From positions 1 to 30,752 of IMG/VR virus record IMGVR_UViG_3300027784_000021: a stretch of 30,752 nucleotides of DNA; one strand, given 5' to 3'. The notes beneath the pieces were generated by a model, which did no database searches, was not told the origin of the DNA, and saw nothing but the letters and a program-made list of their open reading frames with translations. This stretch comes from a virus. Shown piece by piece: positions 15,772 through 22,587 of this stretch. Every line of letters starts with the position of its first letter. The first letter of the stretch is position 1. A program made the position numbers and the translations under genes.

Positions 15772-17175
15772 ATGAGTGAACAGGAACGGTTAATATTGCA
15801 AGAACTGTATGACCAAAACAACAGCAAGACGGGTGGGCAAAACCAAGGCATACAAAAAGAAGGAACTGCCAATGTGTACCAAGATACGCAGTATCAGGGG
15901 GTTCCTGAAATACCTGGAGCATCTACTGTAGGGGGATATGTTTATCGCTGTCCTTCTGGGGTTGAAGTAACCATGGTTCACGAACTTGGTGCGGGCGAAA
16001 CCATTAAAGATCCTGCTACTGGGGAAGATGTAGTGCCTGCTTTTGTTCGCAGGGAAGGTGAAGATCCCGCAGGCCCGTCTGCCAGGACTTATAATGATGC
16101 CCAGCAGGACACTTATGATGTGCCTGGTAGCGGTAAGATTGATGAATTGGTGGACGAAGCCCAAAGGCTATTCACATCGTTTTTGTCTGAAGCTGGTGCT
16201 GACGTAAAGGCACTTGACCGGGAAATCGATCACAACATTAATGTTGCGAACATTGAAGCCTGTTTGGGGATTGAAACCGAATCCAACATCCAAGCGCAGG
16301 AACTGGGTAAACGGCTAAGTGAAGGTTTGGGTTGCCGTGTGGTGATACCCGAGCCGGAAATGCGCAAGGATGAAGGGCTTTGCGTGTTTAACGTTATCAT
16401 CGGTAGCAACCGTGGTGTGAATGAAAGCCTGGGGCTTTCAAGAGAATCAAAGACTACTAGGAGGGGTAGAAATATGAAGGATAGAACGCTTCGTCAATCT
16501 CGCAGTTTGGGCAGGGAATCCCTGTTGGAATCCAGGGGTGGTCGTAGGCCTGGTCGTAGTTCCCGTGGCAGGAGTGACCGTGGCTATGGTGAAAGTGCCC
16601 GTTTTGGAGCAAGGGGTCGTTATGGTCGTGGGCATTTCCGTTTTGGGGAAAGCCGTTCGCGCAGGCCTGATCGGGGCGAACCTGCCAGAAGCGAAAGTCG
16701 GCGGAGTGAAAGCCGTAATCCAGCCCCAGCCCCTCGCAGTCGGCGTGGTTTTGAACGCACTACTGAACGTAGTAGAGTAGGTTCCAGCATGGAAAGTCGG
16801 CGTAGCCGGAGGCCGATGGGCGAAACTCGCCGTCCAGAACGTTCAAGCATGAGTTTGGGCAGAGGGCATAGGGGTACACGGCCTACTCCCTCAGTCGCCA
16901 GGGAACGTAGTTCCATGACCCGTGATAGTGGCATTGGACGTTCACCACGTGGTGCTGGGTATACTCCCCGTAGCCGTGATCGTTATGAAGGCAGTCGCTT
17001 TGAAAGCAGAACTCCTACACGTGCAGGCGTAAGACGGCATAGCCGGATGGGTCGGCGTGAAGGACTGGGCGTGCCTGGTCGTGACCGTGAACGGGGTTGC
17101 CAGTTATCCATGAAGGATCTGGGCTTGGGTGAATCCCGTAGCTATGGTCGTAGCCGTAGTCGCTATCGCAGGTAA
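15772..17175 (+). CDS. two-part protein with Arg/Ser/Gly-rich disordered C-terminus, 467 aa
   Basis: ATG at 15772 follows TTAAGGAGG. Residues about 1-225 form an ordinary, mostly acidic N-terminal part (VYRCPSGVEVTMVHELGAGE; ACLGIETESNIQAQELGKRL; LCVFNVIIGSNRGVNES). From about residue 226 the composition changes abruptly to Arg, Ser and Gly with almost no Lys, in RS, RGR and ESR motifs, resembling eukaryotic RS/RGG domains or protamines. This tail is surely disordered and very basic, so nucleic-acid binding, DNA compaction or condensate formation are possible roles. An internal in-frame start with a perfect ribosome site separates the two parts. The gene lies in the neck region and ends just before a strong terminator. 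I do not recognise the family. Confidence 0.8.
   Translation: MSEQERLILQELYDQNNSKTGGQNQGIQKEGTANVYQDTQYQGVPEIPGASTVGGYVYRCPSGVEVTMVHELGAGETIKDPATGEDVVPAFVRREGEDPAGPSARTYNDAQQDTYDVPGSGKIDELVDEAQRLFTSFLSEAGADVKALDREIDHNINVANIEACLGIETESNIQAQELGKRLSEGLGCRVVIPEPEMRKDEGLCVFNVIIGSNRGVNESLGLSRESKTTRRGRNMKDRTLRQSRSLGRESLLESRGGRRPGRSSRGRSDRGYGESARFGARGRYGRGHFRFGESRSRRPDRGEPARSESRRSESRNPAPAPRSRRGFERTTERSRVGSSMESRRSRRPMGETRRPERSSMSLGRGHRGTRPTPSVARERSSMTRDSGIGRSPRGAGYTPRSRDRYEGSRFESRTPTRAGVRRHSRMGRREGLGVPGRDRERGCQLSMKDLGLGESRSYGRSRSRYRR
16474..17175 (+). CDS. nested in-frame product: RS/RGG-rich basic protein, 233 aa
   Basis: ATG at 16474 is in frame with the long gene and is preceded, 7 bases away, by AGGAGGGG (16459-16466), as good a ribosome site as any in the window. 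The product starts MKDRTLRQSRSLGRES and ends with a similar motif (MKDLGLGESRSYGRSRSRYRR, shown with the C-terminal end). By hand count 65 of 233 residues are Arg, with only two Lys. ESR occurs seven times. So the gene may yield a full-length protein plus this short form, as with lambda C/Nu3. It may also be a fusion of two once-separate genes that kept its second ribosome site. Confidence 0.6.
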   Translation: MKDRTLRQSRSLGRESLLESRGGRRPGRSSRGRSDRGYGESARFGARGRYGRGHFRFGESRSRRPDRGEPARSESRRSESRNPAPAPRSRRGFERTTERSRVGSSMESRRSRRPMGETRRPERSSMSLGRGHRGTRPTPSVARERSSMTRDSGIGRSPRGAGYTPRSRDRYEGSRFESRTPTRAGVRRHSRMGRREGLGVPGRDRERGCQLSMKDLGLGESRSYGRSRSRYRR

Positions 17176-17197
17176 TGTAGTGGTTTAGTTATCTTTG

Positions 17198-17248
17198 ACG
17201 GGGCAGGGTTTTTTCTTACACTCCTTCTGTCCCTGCCCCGTTTTTGTT
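17198..17248 (+). terminator. strong intrinsic terminator after the RS-rich gene
   Basis: ACGGGGCAGGG (17198-17208) pairs perfectly over 11 bases with CCCTGCCCCGT (17231-17241), followed by TTTTTGTT. The 22-base loop is itself T/C rich. It is the clearest terminator in the window. The next gene's AGGAGG begins only about 7 bases later, which leaves no room for a promoter between them. Confidence 0.85.
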
Positions 17249-17268
17249 ATATATAGGAGGGCTTGCCT

Positions 17269-17955
17269 GTGTTACGGAACTTGCAGATGTTGTGTGAAGC
17301 CACGAAGGACGAACTAAAAACTCGAATTAGCCGTGATCATCCAGAACGATGGGAACGCAGGCGTAATTACGAAATTGATGAATATAAGGGTATAAACAAA
17401 CCGGAATTGCGGGCAGGCAACCTGGAAGCGTATTTTGCCGTACAGGGCAGAAGGCTTTATTCGGTTACTTTGCGTTTTGAGGGTTTTGTGCCGATAGTCC
17501 AGTATTTTCTAAATCACATAGATGATGAATTGTACGAAGTTGTAGACGCTGCCATATCTTATGTTGCTGATAGCCATGACACGCATGTTTATTGTAGCTG
17601 CCCAGATTTCCGTTATCGTTTTCGTTATTTAGCGACTGTTGACGGGTATAATGCAGGCCCGTCTGAAAATCGTTTTCCCGAAATTCGTAATCCAGGACTT
17701 GAGGGCGCAGCGTGCAAGCACGTGGCCAAGGTTTTGAGCAAGACGCATCGTTGGAAACGTAGGCTTGCCAAGTTTGTAAGAAAAGCCCTTGTGGAAGATG
17801 GTTTGGTTGACGTTGAAACTGTGAGAACCGTGGAAGATGAACAGGGTGTTGTGGAGCAGCGACCTGAAAAGCAGCCAGAACCAGGTGGCGATAGGGATCA
17901 GCGACTGAAGTATTTACAAAGGCGATTTGCAGAAATTGCTGAAGAAGGGGAATAA
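17269..17955 (+). CDS. SWIM-type zinc-finger virion-cluster protein, 228 aa
   Basis: TTG at 17263 is too close to the AGGAGG at 17255-17260; GTG at 17269 has correct spacing. The key motif is CSCPDF (Cys109, Cys111) with ACKHV (Cys149, His151), the CxC...CxH pattern of SWIM zinc fingers, which bind zinc and often nucleic acid or proteins. Between them lies a conserved-looking RYRFRYLATVDGYN segment. The first 100 residues are basic and may form a beta domain (YFAVQGRRLYSVTLRFEGF); the C-terminus is charged and helical. Proteins with this layout occur in structural clusters of other large phages, but their role is not known. A head-tail connector or DNA-contacting role is inference. Confidence 0.75.
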   Translation: MLRNLQMLCEATKDELKTRISRDHPERWERRRNYEIDEYKGINKPELRAGNLEAYFAVQGRRLYSVTLRFEGFVPIVQYFLNHIDDELYEVVDAAISYVADSHDTHVYCSCPDFRYRFRYLATVDGYNAGPSENRFPEIRNPGLEGAACKHVAKVLSKTHRWKRRLAKFVRKALVEDGLVDVETVRTVEDEQGVVEQRPEKQPEPGGDRDQRLKYLQRRFAEIAEEGE

Positions 17956-17970
17956 GGGGGTAGGCACCTG

Positions 17971-18570
17971 TTGAGCAGGGAATCTGGTTTTGGGAAATTA
18001 TCTCCCAGTCAAGGCGAAAAAGATTTGTTGGTAAGGTGGCACAACGAATCTGCTGGCTTGCGGGGAGTTTTTTGCACTTATTACCCCGTGGCAGAAAGTG
18101 TGGCTAACCTGTATTCTGATCGGCAGATTGTTTATGAAGATCCTGTGGAACTGTATATCCACCTTGATCAGTACCCTTCAATAAAGTTTTTGCGTAATTT
18201 AGGTTGGTATGTAGAGGATAAGGATAACTTGCCTATCTTGGCGTATTTGCCACACAGCACTTATGGGCAGGACTACTGGACACCACACCATGAAGCACAG
18301 CCACCTGTGCCAGACATGGAATATTTGCCGGTTAAGCGTGGGGCCAAGTTGGTTTTACATTCCAATGTGGCAGATTCGTTGAACGAAAGGGAGTTTATAG
18401 TTACGGATACCCGAACTGGGGAGCTTCCACACGTTGCAACAATTTGTAAGTTAGCGCCTGTAAGAATGCTTTATCAACCTACGGAGCATTCGGAAGGGCA
18501 AGATCCTAATTACCAGTATCTGAAGCGTAAAAATGAAAACATCGTGGTGAAGAAAGATGCCAATGATTGA
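17971..18570 (+). CDS. unknown neck-region protein, 199 aa
   Basis: TTG at 17971 follows AAGGGGGTA at about 10 bases. The product appears to be a beta-rich, single-domain protein (RGVFCTYYPVAESVANLYSD; EDPVELYIHLDQYPSIKFL; KRGAKLVLHSNVADSLNERE; EFIVTDTRTGELPHVATICK). It has no signal or membrane segment. It overlaps the next gene by 14 bases, showing translational coupling. Position between the connector candidate and the gp10-like protein suggests a neck or head-completion component. I do not recognise the family. Confidence 0.65.
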   Translation: MSRESGFGKLSPSQGEKDLLVRWHNESAGLRGVFCTYYPVAESVANLYSDRQIVYEDPVELYIHLDQYPSIKFLRNLGWYVEDKDNLPILAYLPHSTYGQDYWTPHHEAQPPVPDMEYLPVKRGAKLVLHSNVADSLNEREFIVTDTRTGELPHVATICKLAPVRMLYQPTEHSEGQDPNYQYLKRKNENIVVKKDAND

Positions 18571-19066
18571 TAGGCGTTTTTATATTTATATACAGACGAT
18601 AAACAAGTCGTGGCGACCTGGGGAAATAATGATCCAGGAAGAAGATCGCCATTTAGCGCCATATTTTGCTCGGTATATGGCACGTGTTTTGGTTGACGAA
18701 TTGCAGCAGGCGATAGATGATCAGCGTTATGCCAGGCATTGGCCCCCGTTAAGCATTCCTTACTATGAATACAAGAAGAAAAAAGGGCTTAGTTTGAAGA
18801 TGTGGGAAGCTACGGGGCTATTAAGGGATTCCATAACGTATTTTAAGTTTGGCAATGCTTGGGTCGTGGGGGTTGATCCCGCTAAAACATATCCAGACAC
18901 GCCAGTTTTGGTTTATCGGGTTATGAAATACTTGGAACACGGAACGGTTAAGATGCCACCTAGACCGCTAGTAACGCCTGTGGCTGCGAATGTGCGGAAA
19001 AGCATATCAAGGCATTGGAATGCTTTTACAAACCGATTGGAGGAAGAATTGCAATATGGGCATTGA
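18557..19066 (+). CDS. HK97-gp10-like tail completion protein, 169 aa
   Basis: The gene overlaps the previous one by 14 bases. ATG at 18557 and 18563 are both possible, with only a weak GAAGAAAG site, so translation probably couples to the upstream gene. The pattern fits HK97-gp10-like minor tail or neck proteins: a helical N-terminus (LAPYFARYMARVLVDELQQA), a central LWEATG/LLRDSITYFKFGNAWVVGVD unit, then the typical EHGTVKMPPRPLVTPVAANV ending, where a leu-glu-x-Gly-Thr turn leads to P-x-R-P. These proteins help join the head connector to the tail. The gene ends inside the start of the next one. Confidence 0.75.
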   Translation: MPMIDRRFYIYIQTINKSWRPGEIMIQEEDRHLAPYFARYMARVLVDELQQAIDDQRYARHWPPLSIPYYEYKKKKGLSLKMWEATGLLRDSITYFKFGNAWVVGVDPAKTYPDTPVLVYRVMKYLEHGTVKMPPRPLVTPVAANVRKSISRHWNAFTNRLEEELQYGH

Positions 19067-19790
19067 TTCTGTAGATCGTAAGGCTTTAAAGCTTTATGAT
19101 GAAGCCATGGTGGAAAAGATAAAAAAAGTTTTTTCAAATACTTATTATGCTCCACCAGATAAGTTGTTTTTGTATTCTGGGGAAGATAATGATGGCTTGT
19201 TAAAGTTGCCGATTATTGGCATTCATCGTCCAGGTGGCTTTTCCATAAATCGCAATTTAGTGAACTATAGCGAATATATGCGTGGTAAGCGGGTTAAGGT
19301 AGCGGATGACCAGACGCTTTATCGTTATATGCGAAGTTTGCCTGTTACCATACCTTATCGGATAGAAGTCTGGGGCGAAGAAGATAATACGGTCACGCAG
19401 ATCCTAAAAGAATTGATATTCTTTTTCCATTATGAACCTACGTTGATTATAAGCATTCCAGAGCTTAAAAACGATGAAGCAGAAGAACCTTCTACTGAAA
19501 AAGCTAGGGGTGTTGATGGCCTAGCAGGGTATTCCCCTGAACAGGATTATAAGTTTGAAGATTTTGTTTTTGACATCTTTTTTGAATCGGATGACATAAA
19601 TGACGATTCAGATGTTATGGACTTCGAAGATTATGGACGGTTATATCGGTACACTTTTGACCTGGTTGTGCCCGATGCACGGCTATTTACCTTTGCTGAT
19701 ATGTATACTGTGCTTGATGTGGATGTGACGTATAAGTTAGTAGAACCTCGGAATTTGGGCTTTGTTGACGAAGGGGAGGGCGATGTGTAG
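19056..19790 (+). CDS. probable tail terminator / sheath-stabiliser protein, 244 aa
   Basis: The frame is open from 18990, but ATG at 19056 has GGAGGAAG (19039-19046) upstream and gives the short 11-base overlap typical of coupled genes. The product has an alpha/beta core (LPIIGIHRPGGFSINRNLVN; LPVTIPYRIEVWGEEDNTVT; ILKELIFFFHYEPTLIISIP) and an acidic middle insertion (EDFVFDIFFESDDINDDSDV). Size, position immediately before the sheath, and a strand-helix pattern around PYRIEVW fit tail-terminator or T4 gp15/gp3-like proteins that cap tube and sheath. The assignment rests mostly on position. Confidence 0.55.
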   Translation: MGIDSVDRKALKLYDEAMVEKIKKVFSNTYYAPPDKLFLYSGEDNDGLLKLPIIGIHRPGGFSINRNLVNYSEYMRGKRVKVADDQTLYRYMRSLPVTIPYRIEVWGEEDNTVTQILKELIFFFHYEPTLIISIPELKNDEAEEPSTEKARGVDGLAGYSPEQDYKFEDFVFDIFFESDDINDDSDVMDFEDYGRLYRYTFDLVVPDARLFTFADMYTVLDVDVTYKLVEPRNLGFVDEGEGDV

Positions 19791-19820
19791 GTTGGATTTT
19801 TCTTTTTGTTCAATAGGGTG

Positions 19821-19826
19821 TATAAT
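19821..19826 (+). promoter_or_regulatory. possible -10 box upstream of the sheath gene
   Basis: A perfect TATAAT lies 57 bases before the sheath start in the 92-base gap that precedes it. There is no good -35 at 16-18 bases; the best upstream match (TTGGAT, 19792-19797) is 23 bases away. Phage late promoters may need only an extended -10 or a phage sigma factor. This is a weak candidate. Confidence 0.25.
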
Positions 19827-19882
19827 TACCTTGAAAGCTTTGTTTGACTTGTGTTTTGATAATAGTTTAGGGGGTGTTTGTA

Positions 19883-21757
19883 GTGCCTAGTGGAGATTTG
19901 AAGAATACGATTCCACGTATAACTACTAAAGAAAAGGATTTTACGGACTACGTTTCGGAAACCTTGTTTGGTACGTCATTTGGTTTGGTAGGGCCTGCCA
20001 CGAAAGGGCCGACTAACAAGGTGGTCGAAGTTCGTACGCCGAATGAGTTTCTGCGGTTGTTTGGTAAACCTGTCAAGAAATCGTATGCGACCATGGCGGC
20101 CTTATTATACTTAGAAGCAGGAAACCGCCTTAGCTTTGCACGCATCGGGGTGGAAGATAAAATGAAGTACGCTGAAAAGAAAGTCGTTGATGAATCAGAT
20201 AGTGACGCTTTGCGTTTCTATGGTGAATCAAAAGGAAGCTGGGCGAATGGTGTTAAGGTTAATATCCGGTTGGTGCATAAGGACAATGAGGATATTGGCG
20301 ATGCTGCGGAAGCAGAAGTCGGTGACATGACAATCAAATATCGTGTTGCTGGCGAGCATGGCAACGATGGTTCTGTTGAAGTGGATGATAGCTTGGATGC
20401 TGTAAGGGATTTGGATGTGGCTTATGATGAAGATGCTAAGAAGTTAACCGTGGAATTAGCCACCAAGGATGATGACGGTACTGTGGTTTTAGACGATTCC
20501 AAGAATACGGTAAGCAGGGTTGCTAGGGCCATTGAACTTACGGGTGAATTCGATGTTGCTTATGACGATGGCGATGCGGATAATGTTATTGATGACACGC
20601 TTGCCGATACTTACGAATTTTCTGGCGGTTCTGGTTATAGGTATGAGCAGGATCTGTTCCGTCTGGAATTTTTGGATAGTGAGGGTGATTTGCTACAAGC
20701 TTATGGTATTGTGTCCTTGAATGACGATGATAACAATTATGTTGTTTCAGAGTTGGACGGTTCAGACTATTTGCGTGTGGAAGATTTGCTTGATGGGCAA
20801 GGTTTGTCGGAAGGCACTTTTTTGAAGGAAGGGGTTTATGAACTTTCTGGGGGCGATGACGGTGACGATGCTCTTGATTACGGGCATTTTGAAGATGCCT
20901 TGGAACTTTTTAAGCCACGGGATATTATAAGTGCCAGGATGCTAGCTGCCCCAGACAATCAACACACACGGGTGGTTGAAAAGCTCATTAGTGTTGCTGA
21001 ACATCGCAAGGTTACGGTGGCTTTGATAGACCCGCCAGAAGGCATGAGCAAAAGACATGTTGTGCGTTGGCACAATGGTTTGTTGCAGGGTTCTGTATAT
21101 CCTGAACAGAAAATTGATAGTAGTTATGCGGGGATTTATTGGCCTGAAGTTGAGGTTGATGTGCCGTATCTCGAAGATCCCGTGTGGATGCCTCCTAGTG
21201 GTATAGTTGCAGCCTTGCGTTCCGAAGCTGCGGAAGCACGTAATCCCTGGGATGCTGTTGCAGGTATACGGCGTGGGGTACATCATCGTATTCGGGATGT
21301 CCGAAAGCATCTTGATGAAGATGACCAGTATGATTTGTATGCTGAAGGCAATCGGATTAATCCGATAATCAAGGTACAGAACATTGGTGTAATGATTAAC
21401 GGCAACCGGACGGCCCAGACCTATCCGACATCCTTAGATCGTATGAATGTTAGGGATGCTATGATTGAAATTGCGCTGGGTATGATTGAAGCGGGTAGGA
21501 TGGTGAAGTTTGAGCCTAATGACCCGCATACCTGGAATGAATTTCGGGGTTATGCGAAGCCGATATTGCGTAGGGTAGTTGATGGACGTGGCTTGTACTG
21601 GTTTGATATTAAGATCAAGCCTACGGAAGAAGATATTCAAGCAGGGAGGCTACCGATTGAAGTGCATGTTTCGCCTACTCGGGTGGCTGAACAGATTGAT
21701 ATTACCTTTATCTTGACTGACAAGGGTGTTTCCGAAGTGTTGGAAGAAGCTAGCTAG
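19883..21757 (+). CDS. contractile tail sheath protein, T4 gp18-like, 624 aa
   Basis: GTG at 19883 follows TTAGGGGGTG; a GTG at 19874 overlaps that site and is rejected. Sheath signatures: an N-terminal GTSFGLVGPATKGPTNKVVE then TPNEFLRLFGKP, a domain with KVTVALIDPPEGMSKRHVVR, and the C-terminal QNIGVMINGNRTAQTYPTSL then FEPNDPHTWNEFRGYAKPIL. Length is close to T4 gp18 (659 aa). The sheath forms stacked hexamers around the tube and contracts to drive it through the envelope. A very acidic variable region covers about residues 100-340. The last 46 residues, which should form the inter-subunit mesh strands, are duplicated in the next small gene. Confidence 0.95.
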   Translation: MPSGDLKNTIPRITTKEKDFTDYVSETLFGTSFGLVGPATKGPTNKVVEVRTPNEFLRLFGKPVKKSYATMAALLYLEAGNRLSFARIGVEDKMKYAEKKVVDESDSDALRFYGESKGSWANGVKVNIRLVHKDNEDIGDAAEAEVGDMTIKYRVAGEHGNDGSVEVDDSLDAVRDLDVAYDEDAKKLTVELATKDDDGTVVLDDSKNTVSRVARAIELTGEFDVAYDDGDADNVIDDTLADTYEFSGGSGYRYEQDLFRLEFLDSEGDLLQAYGIVSLNDDDNNYVVSELDGSDYLRVEDLLDGQGLSEGTFLKEGVYELSGGDDGDDALDYGHFEDALELFKPRDIISARMLAAPDNQHTRVVEKLISVAEHRKVTVALIDPPEGMSKRHVVRWHNGLLQGSVYPEQKIDSSYAGIYWPEVEVDVPYLEDPVWMPPSGIVAALRSEAAEARNPWDAVAGIRRGVHHRIRDVRKHLDEDDQYDLYAEGNRINPIIKVQNIGVMINGNRTAQTYPTSLDRMNVRDAMIEIALGMIEAGRMVKFEPNDPHTWNEFRGYAKPILRRVVDGRGLYWFDIKIKPTEEDIQAGRLPIEVHVSPTRVAEQIDITFILTDKGVSEVLEEAS

Positions 21758-21775
21758 GCGATAGCCATGCTAGCT
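21748..21775 (+). other. hairpin over the sheath stop codon
   Basis: AGCTAGC (21748-21754) pairs with GCTAGCT (21769-21775). The 14-base loop contains a nested GGC-GATA-GCC mini-hairpin. The stem covers the last sense codons and lies next to the TAG. It has no T-run. It separates the sheath gene from its small partial duplicate and may lower readthrough to it, or mark the duplication junction. Confidence 0.4.
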
Positions 21776-21798
21776 GAACAAGCTTGGGGGTGTTACGG

Positions 21799-21933
21799 AT
21801 GCTAATTGAGATCAATGTTACGGAAGAAGATATTCAAGCGGGGCGTTTGCCAGTTGAAGTCTATGTTTCGCCTACTTGGGCGGCTGAACAGATTGATGTT
21901 GATTTTGTTTTGGCTGGCGATGATGTTGGTTAA
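21799..21933 (+). CDS. stand-alone duplicate of the sheath C-terminus, 44 aa
   Basis: ATG at 21799 follows TTGGGGGTG, the same ribosome site used by the sheath and tube genes. The product contains TEEDIQAGRLPVEVYVSPT and AAEQIDVDFVL, matching the sheath end (TEEDIQAGRLPIEVHVSPT, VAEQIDITFIL) at 24 of 31 residues. At DNA level 21820-21915 matches 21623-21718 at 78 of 96 bases by hand count. The frame is intact, with its own start, ribosome site and stop, and changes include both silent and amino-acid differences. In contractile sheaths the C-terminal strands join neighbouring subunits, so a free strand unit could cap the sheath end or modulate assembly. It may instead be a decaying duplication. 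Confidence 0.65.
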   Translation: MLIEINVTEEDIQAGRLPVEVYVSPTWAAEQIDVDFVLAGDDVG

Positions 21934-22030
21934 GTGGTGGTTTGTTTTACTTGGTGCGTAACTTTACTTTGCATTCTTACATTTACATGGATTAGTTTTG
22001 TTGGTTGATCAAATTTTGGGGGTGTTAAGG

Positions 22031-22546
22031 ATGCAAAAGTGGGGTGCTACCCGCCTAGCGGATTCCAGGGATCTGGAAGTCCAAAGGGAAAATCATTTTG
22101 AACTACAGCTTGTAGGAAATGGGAATGTTGATTTTGGAGAGGATTTCACTATATCGGTGGAAAGTTTTCCGTTGCCGACTGAAACATCTGAACAGTTGGA
22201 AGTGCCTTATGGTAACACTACTGTGAATTTAGCTGGTCGTGTTTCTTGGGGTGCTGGTGCCCTTGTGGTTCGTGACTTTGTGGACAAGAAAACAAAGGCT
22301 ATTTTGATTGATTGGCGGTCGCAATGTTACAACCATGAAACTGATCAGGTAGGCAGGGCTAGTGATTATAAAACCCAAGGTTATGTTTATGAATATTCGG
22401 TTGATGGGCAATTAACAGGTATGTGGGAGCTACAAGGTGTTTGGCCACAAGAAGTAAACTACGGTAATTTAACTCACCAGAGTGGCGAACGTAAGAACAT
22501 AGAAGCGAACCTTGTTTACGACAAGTGTACGCCTATTGAATACTAA
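22031..22546 (+). CDS. tail tube protein, T4 gp19-like, 171 aa
   Basis: The frame is open from 21998, but ATG at 22031 follows TTTGGGGGTG at 7 bases. The protein has the size of T4 gp19 (163 aa) and its pattern: an N-terminal NHFELQLVGNG-like strand after DSRDLEVQRE, an IDWRSQCYNHETDQVG segment, then KTQGYVYEYSVDGQLTGMWE and LQGVWPQEVNYGNLTHQSGE, with an ending IEANLVYDKC, all typical of tube proteins that report type, location and strand-swapping. It stacks as hexameric rings inside the sheath. It lies after the sheath, as in T4-like phages. Confidence 0.93.
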   Translation: MQKWGATRLADSRDLEVQRENHFELQLVGNGNVDFGEDFTISVESFPLPTETSEQLEVPYGNTTVNLAGRVSWGAGALVVRDFVDKKTKAILIDWRSQCYNHETDQVGRASDYKTQGYVYEYSVDGQLTGMWELQGVWPQEVNYGNLTHQSGERKNIEANLVYDKCTPIEY

Positions 22547-22587
22547 TATTTATCAAAACCTTACTCTTGAAAAGGGGGAACTTACTT

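Noticed and set aside
16538-16934. Other-frame ORFs across the RS-rich region on both strands
   Set aside because: The biased CG-rich Arg/Ser codons remove stop codons in other frames by chance. Their translations are low complexity (Pro/Thr or Val/Gly rich) with no ribosome site.
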